In this document: positions 1-5,957 of the stretch, in pieces
How positions within the stretch are numbered: position 1 is the first letter of the stretch
Layout of the letters: the number at the start of each line of letters is the position of its first letter
Source: an uncultured Fidelibacterota bacterium
Lineage (GTDB): Bacteria > Fidelibacterota > Fidelibacteria > Fidelibacterales > Fidelibacteraceae
Reading direction: 5' to 3'
Length of the DNA stretch: 16,767 nt
Assembly: GCA_937862595.1 (NCBI GenBank)
Contig: CALMFL010000346.1
Coordinates: 1-16,767, forward strand
Position numbers and translations under genes: made by a program
Notes under the pieces: generated by a model
What the model was told of the DNA's origin: nothing
Database searches by the model: none
What the model saw: only the letters and a program-made list of their open reading frames with translations

Positions 1-218
1 GCGTAGTTGGTGGCGTAGGAGAGGTTGATGTTAAGAAGCGATTATTCCGCTGACTAAACTTCTAAACCTCTAAACCTCTTCCTCCTAACTTCCCTATTCC
101 GTTCTGGAAGTCTTAACGCAGGGGGGTTATCCTGTCTGCAAAGCAATCCGGATAATCCTGTAATCCTGTCTTAAAAACTATTTGGATAATCCCGTTATCC
201 TGTCGATTAAATATCCTG
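1..218. repeat. Non-coding end of window with short degenerate repeats
   Basis: No credible gene is present. Two kinds of short repeat are visible. At 53-77 an octamer-like unit CTAAACCT (first copy CTAAACTT) occurs three times. At 127-220 the motif ATCCTGTC recurs about four times. Two 21-base units at 150-170 and 184-204, both starting GGATAATCC and ending ATCCTGTC, differ at only two positions. The second contains a perfect inverted repeat, GGATAA-TCCCG-TTATCC (184-200). This is degenerate intergenic DNA downstream of clpX. No function is assigned. Confidence 0.6.
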
Positions 219-241
219 TCAACCCGTCTTTTTAACGGGTT
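184..241 (-). terminator. Possible weak terminator hairpins after clpX
   Basis: On the minus strand two hairpins lie at and after the clpX stop. One (221-241) pairs AACCCGT with ACGGGTT across the last codons. The next (184-200) pairs GGATAA with TTATCC and is followed, after a few bases, by a run of five T. Stems are short and the T-run is displaced, so this is only a candidate end of the tig-clpP-clpX transcript. A further gene beyond the window could be co-transcribed. Confidence 0.25.
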
Positions 242-1469
242 TCGGTTTGACAAAAACGTAATCTTTTTCCCCTTTGACGACGTCGGCGTCGATCACGACC
301 TTTTCCACGCCGCTCATGTCCGGTGCGCGGTACATCAGGTCGAGCATCACGTTTTCCATGACGGAGCGCAGGGCGCGGGCGCCGGTCTTGCGGGTCATGG
401 CCAGGCGGACGATCTCGGCCACGGCGCTTTTCTTCAGTTCCAAACTGATGCCTTCCTGTTTCATCAAAAAGGCGTATTGCTTGATCAGGGCGTTCTTCGG
501 TTCGCTCAGGATGCGGGTCATCGCGGCGGCGTCCAGTTCTTCCAAACTGGTGACGACCGCCAGGCGGCCGACGAGCTCGGGAATAAAGCCGTACTCGATC
601 AGGTCCTCGGGGGCGATCTGCGCGAGGAGCGCATTTTTATCCAGGTGTTTCCCGGATTGCTGTTTTTCGCCGAAACCGATCTCTTTTTTTCCTATCCGGC
701 GTGCGATCACATCCTCGATGCCGTCAAAAGCACCGCCGCAGATGAACAGAATATTGCGGGTGTCGATGTGCACCATCTTGGCTTCCGGATGCTTGCGTCC
801 GCCCTTGGGCGGAACGTGGGCGATCGTGCCCTCCAGGATTTTGAGCAGGGCTTGCTGAACGCCTTCGCCGCTCACGTCACGCGTGATGGAGGGGTTGGCG
901 GATTTGCGGGCGATCTTGTCAAGTTCATCCAGATACACAATGCCGTATTCCGCTTTCTTTTCGTCGTAATCCGCCGATTGCAGGAGGCGGACCAGAATGT
1001 TCTCAACGTCTTCACCCACATAGCCCGCTTCCGTCAGGACCGTTGCGTCGGCGACGGCAAAGGGAACGTGCAGCTGGCGCGCCAGGGTTTGTGCGATCAG
1101 GGTCTTCCCGGTCCCGGTGGGTCCGAGCATCAGGATATTGCTCTTATCGATCTCGATGTCGTTGTTGCTAATATGGTTTTTGATCCGTTTGTAGTGGTTA
1201 TAGACCGCCACGGAAACCATGCGCTTCGCGTTTTCCTGGCCGATGACATAGCGGTTCAGTTCGGCGTGGATCTCGGAGGGCCGGGGAAGTTTTTTCAGTT
1301 CGAAGGCAAGGGACTGGACCCTTTCCTTTTTCGATGCATGGATCATTTCCCCGGCGGCGTGAATGCATTCATCACAGATAAAGGTGTCGTTGTAGGCGCC
1401 GCGGATCAGCATGCCGGTCTCTTCTTCCGGCCGTCCGCAAAAGTCGCAGAATTTTTGTTCGTTATCCAT
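219..1469 (-). CDS. clpX: ATP-dependent Clp protease ATP-binding subunit ClpX
   Basis: AAA+ unfoldase that recognises, unfolds and feeds substrates into ClpP in the cytoplasm. The 416-residue product is of normal family length and has every hallmark. The N-terminal C4 zinc-binding domain has Cys8, Cys11, Cys32 and Cys35. Walker A is GPTGTGKT (116-123), the pore loop GYVG (149-152), Walker B IVYLDE (177-182) and the RKH loop about 225-227. The IGF tripeptide that docks on ClpP is at 264-266, the arginine-finger region PELVGR at 297-302 and sensor 2 GARALR at 363-368. The start codon overlaps the clpP stop by one base (TAATG), with only a weak purine-rich SD, so translation is probably coupled to clpP. 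It is the last gene of tig-clpP-clpX. Confidence 0.98.
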   Translation of the reverse strand: MDNEQKFCDFCGRPEEETGMLIRGAYNDTFICDECIHAAGEMIHASKKERVQSLAFELKKLPRPSEIHAELNRYVIGQENAKRMVSVAVYNHYKRIKNHISNNDIEIDKSNILMLGPTGTGKTLIAQTLARQLHVPFAVADATVLTEAGYVGEDVENILVRLLQSADYDEKKAEYGIVYLDELDKIARKSANPSITRDVSGEGVQQALLKILEGTIAHVPPKGGRKHPEAKMVHIDTRNILFICGGAFDGIEDVIARRIGKKEIGFGEKQQSGKHLDKNALLAQIAPEDLIEYGFIPELVGRLAVVTSLEELDAAAMTRILSEPKNALIKQYAFLMKQEGISLELKKSAVAEIVRLAMTRKTGARALRSVMENVMLDLMYRAPDMSGVEKVVIDADVVKGEKDYVFVKPKPVKKTG

Positions 1470-2053
1470 TAGGCTTTCTTTTTAATGATCGAATCGATGA
1501 TGCCGTAAGTCTTTGCTTCGGCGGCGGACATGAAGAAATCCCGCTCGGTATCGTCCTGGATCTTTTTCAGGGGCTGGCCGCTGAGATCGCTGAGGATCTT
1601 GTTCAGGGTCTCGCGCAAATAGAGGATCTCTTTAGCGTGGATGGCGATATCGCTGGCCTGTCCCTGCGTGCCCCCGAGGGGCTGATGGATCATGACCCGT
1701 GCGTGCGGCAGCGCCAGACGTTTGCCTTTGGCACCCGCGGCCAGCAAGACCGCCGCCATGGACGCGGCCTGACCGACGCAGATAGTGCTGATGTCGGGCT
1801 TGATGTACTGCATCGTATCGTAGATCGCCAGTCCGGCGGTGATCACCCCGCCCGGGGAATTGATGTAGACGTTGACATCCTTGTCGGGGTCTTCGGCTTC
1901 GAGAAAGAGCAGCTGCGCGATCACGAGACTGCTTTGCGCGTCGTTGATCTCGCCGTCGATAAAGACGATGCGCTCCTTGAGCAGGCGGGAATAGATGTCG
2001 TAGGAACGTTCTCCCCGGCCGCTCTGTTCGATGACCATGGGTATCAGGTTCAT
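1469..2053 (-). CDS. clpP: ATP-dependent Clp protease proteolytic subunit ClpP
   Basis: Serine protease that forms the tetradecameric chamber degrading substrates delivered by ClpX. The product is 194 residues, typical of the family. The catalytic triad is visible as Ser98 in GQAASMAA, His123 in MIHQP and Asp172 in ERDFFMSA. The short N-terminus (MNLIPMVIEQSGRGERSYDI) matches ClpP, including the conserved IPMVIEQ and GERSYDIYSRLL segments. The start overlaps the tig stop as ATGA, and a plausible SD (AAGGA) lies about nine bases upstream inside tig. Nothing is missing; this should be the active housekeeping ClpP. Confidence 0.98.
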   Translation of the reverse strand: MNLIPMVIEQSGRGERSYDIYSRLLKERIVFIDGEINDAQSSLVIAQLLFLEAEDPDKDVNVYINSPGGVITAGLAIYDTMQYIKPDISTICVGQAASMAAVLLAAGAKGKRLALPHARVMIHQPLGGTQGQASDIAIHAKEILYLRETLNKILSDLSGQPLKKIQDDTERDFFMSAAEAKTYGIIDSIIKKKA

Positions 2054-3339
2054 TGTCCGAGTTCCTTCAGGCGTGCCTTGCGATTGATCTTTTTGACCTT
2101 GATCTTTGCAAAGGACTTGATATGGTCCAGGATCTTGGCGTTCATCACATCGTCGTGCAGCTGGTTTTTGATCTGCGGGGACTGATAATATTTTTTATAG
2201 CTTTCGCGCAGTTCTTCGTTCACGCTCAGCAGCATGGCGTCGATCTTTGCGTTCATGTCTTCATCTTCGACCTTGATGCCGTCATCGGTGACAATGCGGT
2301 TCTTCACAAATTGCCATTTCAGGCTTTTTGCCGCCGTTTCGCGGTAGTTCTCAATGATGGCGGCCTCGTCCATTTCGGGACTTGAGGGATAGCGTTTTTT
2401 GATATCCTCGTAGATGTGTTTCGCCTGTTCTTCCACAATGGATTTCGGCAGTTCGACCTTGCTCAGCTTGCCGATAAAATAATCCGCGATGCTTTCTTCA
2501 AGGGCGTTATCGCTCTGGCGCTTCCAGTAGCTTTCCAGTTCGTCCTTGACCTTGTTCTTGAGCGCTTCGAGGTTTTCGGCATCGGGATCGACGGTCTGCG
2601 CGAAGGTGTCGTTCAGTTCGGGAAGCACGTGCTCTTCGACCGCGGTAACCGTCAGCATGAATTGATGTTCATGATCGTGGTCGCCCCCGGCATGCAGGGA
2701 AACGGTCCGGACGTCACCCGCTTTGGCGCCCAGCAATTGTTTTTCCGTCTCGCCGTCGAAAGGTTCCTTGCCAAGCACGATGCGGCTGCCTTTGGCTTCA
2801 TTCAGAACTTCGCCTTCATGGCCCAGTTCCCGCACATCGGCGATCAGGTGATGGCCGCTTTTTGCGCCGTCTTCCACGGGGACGACCTCGGCGGCGTTTT
2901 CACGCAGACGGAGCAGAGATTCTTCGATGTCCTCCGCTTCGATCACATACTGGCTTTCCTCAAGGGGAAAACCGTCCTTGTATTTCGGCATGTCCCATTC
3001 GGGCATGATCTCAAATTTCACGGAAAGCTTCAGCGGCGTGCCTTTGGAAAAATCCAGATCGATCAGTTCGGGCTGGTTCACCGGATGAAGTTTTTCTTCA
3101 TCCAGGGCCTTTCCGTAATAGTCGCCGAATTTTTCATTCACAAAATCATAGTCGATGCGCGGACCGAATTTTTTCTCCACCAGCTGCAGGGGCACCATGC
3201 CCTTGCGGAAGCCCGGGAGGGTAATGTCTCTGGCAAATTTCTTTGTAAATACCGCATGATCCTTTGCGATCTCATCCCAGCTCAGCTCGAATTCCATTTC
3301 ACGTTCGCAGGCGCTGATCTCTTTTACCTTGATGTTCAC
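2050..3339 (-). CDS. tig: Trigger factor (ribosome-associated chaperone)
   Basis: Binds ribosomal protein L23 at the exit tunnel and shields nascent chains. The 429-residue length fits the family. The N-terminal domain carries the ribosome-docking signature GFRKGM (43-48). A middle FKBP-like segment (about 157-236) keeps the spacing, but the usual PPIase motif around IPGFEDGI is replaced by FDGETEKQLLGAKAGD, and a His/Asp-rich stretch follows (219-225). Prolyl isomerase activity is therefore doubtful. A helical C-terminal chaperone domain follows (240-429). The start is GTG, supported by an excellent SD (AAAGGAG) six bases upstream and by the MNIKVKEIS-type N-terminus. It heads the tig-clpP-clpX operon. 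Confidence 0.95.
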   Translation of the reverse strand: MNIKVKEISACEREMEFELSWDEIAKDHAVFTKKFARDITLPGFRKGMVPLQLVEKKFGPRIDYDFVNEKFGDYYGKALDEEKLHPVNQPELIDLDFSKGTPLKLSVKFEIMPEWDMPKYKDGFPLEESQYVIEAEDIEESLLRLRENAAEVVPVEDGAKSGHHLIADVRELGHEGEVLNEAKGSRIVLGKEPFDGETEKQLLGAKAGDVRTVSLHAGGDHDHEHQFMLTVTAVEEHVLPELNDTFAQTVDPDAENLEALKNKVKDELESYWKRQSDNALEESIADYFIGKLSKVELPKSIVEEQAKHIYEDIKKRYPSSPEMDEAAIIENYRETAAKSLKWQFVKNRIVTDDGIKVEDEDMNAKIDAMLLSVNEELRESYKKYYQSPQIKNQLHDDVMNAKILDHIKSFAKIKVKKINRKARLKELGQ

Positions 3340-3365
3340 GATGGCTCCTTTCCGTTTAGCCGCCT

Positions 3366-3394
3366 AATATACAATGGGATGGAGCAAAAAGCAA
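3366..3394 (-). promoter_or_regulatory. Candidate sigma70-like promoter of tig-clpP-clpX
   Basis: On the minus strand a TTGCTT -35-like box (3389-3394) is separated by exactly 17 bases from a TATATT -10 box (3366-3371). This predicts a start near 3359, about 20 bases before the tig GTG and just upstream of its SD. The -10 is good and only the first three bases of the -35 match consensus. Position and spacing make it the best candidate for the operon. Confidence 0.45.
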
Positions 3395-3494
3395 TTGACA
3401 ATAGGCAATTGGGAATGGACAATTTCAAAAACGTGATGCCGTGCTTTTTTTCTATCCTGTCCAATCGTGGCTATCACGCCCAAGCGGAGCGCTT

Positions 3495-3517
3495 AAAAAA
3501 CTTGCCCCAAGTTTTTT
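3495..3517. repeat. Palindromic repeat copy 1 (core AACTTG-CCC-CAAGTT)
   Basis: The core AACTTGCCCCAAGTT (3499-3513) has 6-base perfect arms around CCC. Here flanking A and T runs extend the arms to ten paired bases, giving a symmetrical hairpin with a U-run on either strand. It could act as a bidirectional intrinsic terminator. Confidence 0.6.
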
Positions 3518-3612
3518 GTCTTAAAATTGATCCCTTTTACGGGTGCCGGCGCACAAAATAATTTACATAAATCATTATAATACATTTATTTACATTTTGA
3601 TACCTTCTTAAT

Positions 3613-3627
3613 AACTTGCCCCAAGTT
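3613..3627. repeat. Palindromic repeat copy 2
   Basis: An exact second copy of AACTTGCCCCAAGTT, 114 bases from copy 1 and in the same orientation, followed on the plus strand by a T-run. The sequence outside the core does not match copy 1, apart from the A/T runs. Confidence 0.6.
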
Positions 3628-3692
3628 TTTCATAGGTTTTTCAAGAAAAAACCGGGGTTCCGTCCCTTAAAAAAGGCGGTCGGGCATTAAAA

Positions 3693-3707
3693 TACTTGGG
3701 GCAAGTT
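3693..3707. terminator. Palindromic repeat copy 3, possible terminator of the murU-like gene
   Basis: Inverted relative to the other two copies and matching at 14 of 15 positions. On the minus strand it reads AACTTGCCCCAAGTA followed by TTTT, beginning 13 bases beyond the stop of the murU-like gene. It could therefore end that transcript. The stem is only five to six pairs, so it would be weak alone. Confidence 0.4.
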
Positions 3708-3720
3708 TATCTATGCAAAT

Positions 3721-4422
3721 TTAGCTTAGCTGGGCAACAGCTTTTTTCAGCCGTTCGGGCGTTCCGATATCCATCCATTCGCCGTCGCTGTGGTCGTAGG
3801 CCAGCAGGATGTTGTCCCCGGCAACCTCGAGGTAGCAGTCGATAATGTCGAAGGCGTCGGTATCGGGCATATGGTCAAAGATCGCGGGGTGCAGCAGATG
3901 AATGCCGCTGAAGGCGTAATGGATGCCGTCCTCCCCTTTCAGCTCGCCGGTCTCCCGGTTCTTCCATCCGGTCAGATGCTGGTAGCGGTCGAAGCAGAGC
4001 TGGCGGGCGGTCTCGCGTTTGCGGACGGCCAAAACGGCCATCGCGGAGCTCATCTGATAGAGGTAAAGCATATCAAGCAGGTTGATGTTGGAGATCACGT
4101 CCACATTGCAGACGAAAAAGGGGTCATCGCCGTCCAGAAAGGGCCGCGCGCGTTTGATCGCGCCGCCGGTGCCGAGGAGCCGGTCGCGCTCATCGGAAAT
4201 GTGCAGGGTCACGCCAAAGTCGCGCTCTTTCAGAAAATGCTCCACCTGCTCGGCGAAGTGGTGCACGTTGACCGTGATCTCGTCGATGTCGGCGCGCTGG
4301 TACTTCCGGATCGCGCGTTCGAGCAGGGTGACGCCGTGAATGTCGATCAGCGCCTTGGGCATGATGTCGGTGAGCGGCCTCATGCGGGTCCCCCTGCCCG
4401 CCGCCAGGATCATTCCTTTCAT
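3721..4422 (-). CDS. MurU-like sugar-1-phosphate nucleotidyltransferase
   Basis: Predicted to transfer a nucleotide to a sugar 1-phosphate. Next to an AmgK-like kinase the likely reaction is MurNAc-1-phosphate + UTP to UDP-MurNAc, the MurU step of cell-wall recycling. The 233-residue product is a single Rossmann-like NTP_transferase domain. It shows the nucleotide-binding signature LAAGRGTRMRPLT (6-18) with PKAL (22-25), LLGTGG (82-87), the metal-binding Asp108 in NVDV and the second metal Asp218 in WMDIGTPERL. I chose the ATG at 4422 because an SD (AGGGGA) lies about eight bases upstream and the protein then begins MKGMILAAG as in relatives. An ATG ten codons upstream (4452) is less likely. 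Mannose- or glucose-1-phosphate specificity cannot be excluded from sequence. Confidence 0.85.
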   Translation of the reverse strand: MKGMILAAGRGTRMRPLTDIMPKALIDIHGVTLLERAIRKYQRADIDEITVNVHHFAEQVEHFLKERDFGVTLHISDERDRLLGTGGAIKRARPFLDGDDPFFVCNVDVISNINLLDMLYLYQMSSAMAVLAVRKRETARQLCFDRYQHLTGWKNRETGELKGEDGIHYAFSGIHLLHPAIFDHMPDTDAFDIIDCYLEVAGDNILLAYDHSDGEWMDIGTPERLKKAVAQLS

Positions 4423-4458
4423 TTTATCTTCCCCTGTTGCGTTATGGGTCATTGCGGC

Positions 4459-4498
4459 GCCGAAGCTCCCGGACCTTATCCGGCCGGCGTTCTTCGGC
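4459..4498 (-). promoter_or_regulatory. Intercistronic stem-loop between kinase fusion and murU-like gene
   Basis: The 110-base gap between these genes contains a two-tier hairpin. The outer arms GCCGAAG (4459-4465) and CTTCGGC (4492-4498) pair over seven bases. The inner arms CCGGA (4469-4473) and TCCGG (4479-4483) close a five-base loop. No T-run follows, so it is not a standard terminator. It could stabilise or process the mRNA, or tune translation of the downstream gene. Function is inferred only. Confidence 0.35.
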
Positions 4499-4532
4499 CC
4501 CTGTCTTTACCTTTCCCGGCTTACGGCTGCCG

Positions 4533-5948
4533 TCAATAATGATTGAGCCGGACAATAATATCGCTGCGCTCTTTGAAATAGTCCGCGGCTTTCACAGCGC
4601 AGTACACCGAACGGTGCTGGCCGCCGGTGCACCCGAAGCTGACCATCAGGTGGGTGAATTTCCGTTTGACGTAATCGTTCACGGTGGGTTCGACCATGGC
4701 AAGGGCGTGCTGCAGGAAGGTGTCGATATCGGTCTTTGTCTGAAGAAATTCGATCACGGCCGCGTCCTTGCCGTTCAGGTCCCGGTATGCTTCGTGCCGT
4801 CCGGGATTGTAAATGCCCCGGCAGTCGAAAACGAAGCCGCCTCCGTTCCCCGAGGTATCGTCGGGAATGCCGCGCTTGTAGGAGAAGCTGCAGATATCAA
4901 CCGTGAGCATGTCGCTCTCGGAACGTCCGTATTTCATGAGCTTTTCTTCCCGCGTGATCTGTTTGAGCACGCGCATCAGCGCGGGAAGTTCCACGGGCAG
5001 ATGCATGTGTTCAAGCAGATAGGCGATATTTTCCACGGCATAGGGCACGCTCTTCAGAAAGTGCTGCTTTTTCTCGTAGAAGCCGCGGAACCCGTAAGCG
5101 CCCATGGCCTGCAGGATGCGGACCAGCACATAGGCGTGATAGTATTTCGTGAAGCTTTCCCGGTCGACGGGATAATGTTCCGACAGGACGTCCAGATAAT
5201 ATTCGTAAAGGCCGTCGCGGATGTGCTGGGGAATGTCCGCCTTGGCGTCATAGAGCAGGGAGGCGACGTCGTACTGCAGGGCGCCGTAACGCCCGCCCTG
5301 AAAATCGATGAAATAGGGTTTCCCGTCCTTCAGCATAATGTTGCGGGACTGGAAATCGCGATAGAGGAAAAAATCGCATTCCGTTTCCAGCAGGTAATCG
5401 GCAAAGCGGTTGAAGTCGTTCTCGAGCTCCTGCTCGTCAAAGGAGATCTTTGCCAGCTTTAAAAAATAATATTTGAAGTAATTGAGGTCCCACATGATGG
5501 ACTGCCGGTCAAAGCGGGTGCGGGGATAGCATTTGCCGTAATCGAGGGTTTTTCCTGCGACCAGCTGGAATTTGGGCAATTCCCTCAGCACGTCCTTGTA
5601 GAGATCGATCAGGGCCTGAGGGAAAATGCCGTTCTTGTAGACCCCGCTCAGGTACTCGTACAGCGTGACATCCCCGAGGTCCTCCAGAAGGTAAATGTGG
5701 TTTTCCAGGTCCTCGGCATAGATCTTCGGCACGGCAAGCCCGTAGGCGGTAAAATGCCGGCAGAAGGACAGGAAGGCCCGGTTCTCCTTGTGGTCCTCAT
5801 TGTACACGCCGATCACGGTCCGTCCGGATTCGCCGGTCAGGCGGTAGTACTCGCGGTAGGACCCCGAACGGGGCATTTCCAGCAGGTTCAGGACATCCTC
5901 ATCGAACAGGCTGGTATACAGTTTCTTCAACTGGCGTTTTTTCTGCAT
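4533..5948 (-). CDS. Fusion protein: AmgK-like amino-sugar kinase + RapZ C-terminal domain
   Basis: A 471-residue two-domain protein. Residues about 1-335 are an aminoglycoside-phosphotransferase-fold kinase of AmgK type. The nucleotide-binding start is RSGSYREYYRL (27-37), the catalytic loop YRDFQSRN has Asp198 and Asn203, and the metal-binding segment IDFQGGRYGALQYD has Asp215. This closely resembles the IDFQ..GP..YD block of AmgK, which makes MurNAc/GlcNAc 1-phosphate. Residues about 346-471 match the C-terminal half of RapZ, ending in the signature GCTGGQHRS (439-447). The RapZ Walker-A ATPase half is absent. In E. coli RapZ this C-terminal domain senses glucosamine-6-phosphate and binds RNA. 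Here it may sense an amino-sugar metabolite (inference). The SD AAAGGA precedes the ATG, nine bases after envC. The MurU-like gene follows. Confidence 0.88.
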   Translation of the reverse strand: MQKKRQLKKLYTSLFDEDVLNLLEMPRSGSYREYYRLTGESGRTVIGVYNEDHKENRAFLSFCRHFTAYGLAVPKIYAEDLENHIYLLEDLGDVTLYEYLSGVYKNGIFPQALIDLYKDVLRELPKFQLVAGKTLDYGKCYPRTRFDRQSIMWDLNYFKYYFLKLAKISFDEQELENDFNRFADYLLETECDFFLYRDFQSRNIMLKDGKPYFIDFQGGRYGALQYDVASLLYDAKADIPQHIRDGLYEYYLDVLSEHYPVDRESFTKYYHAYVLVRILQAMGAYGFRGFYEKKQHFLKSVPYAVENIAYLLEHMHLPVELPALMRVLKQITREEKLMKYGRSESDMLTVDICSFSYKRGIPDDTSGNGGGFVFDCRGIYNPGRHEAYRDLNGKDAAVIEFLQTKTDIDTFLQHALAMVEPTVNDYVKRKFTHLMVSFGCTGGQHRSVYCAVKAADYFKERSDIIVRLNHY

Positions 5949-5957
5949 CGTGTTCCT

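Larger units (their letters stand above)
3340..3720. other. 381-base intergenic region between murU-like gene and tig
   Basis: No protein or RNA gene is recognised. From high to low coordinates it holds three copies of a 15-base palindrome (3693-3707, 3613-3627, 3499-3513). It also holds an AT-rich patch (about 3555-3605) with ATTTACAT twice (3561-3568, 3588-3595) flanking the self-complementary ATTATAAT (3574-3581). An ATCCTGTC copy lies at 3454-3461. A roughly 13-base imperfect tandem repeat built on CAATTG/ACAAT lies at 3391-3429, and then the tig promoter. The patch is clearly more AT-rich than the genes on either side. Confidence 0.6.

Noticed and set aside
477..1472. Long open frame on the plus strand opposite clpX, and similar plus-strand frames opposite tig, the kinase fusion, envC, groEL and DUF4175
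   Set aside because: They lie exactly opposite well-identified genes, have no recognisable motifs and unlikely compositions (Phe/Val/Asp/Gly/Gln-rich), and arise from codon bias of the real strand.
3495..3707. CRISPR array from the repeated palindrome
   Set aside because: Only three short copies, one inverted, with unequal spacing and no cas genes.
4423..4452. Upstream ATG of the MurU-like gene (4452)
   Set aside because: The ATG at 4422 has a better-spaced SD and gives the family-typical MKGMILAAG start.
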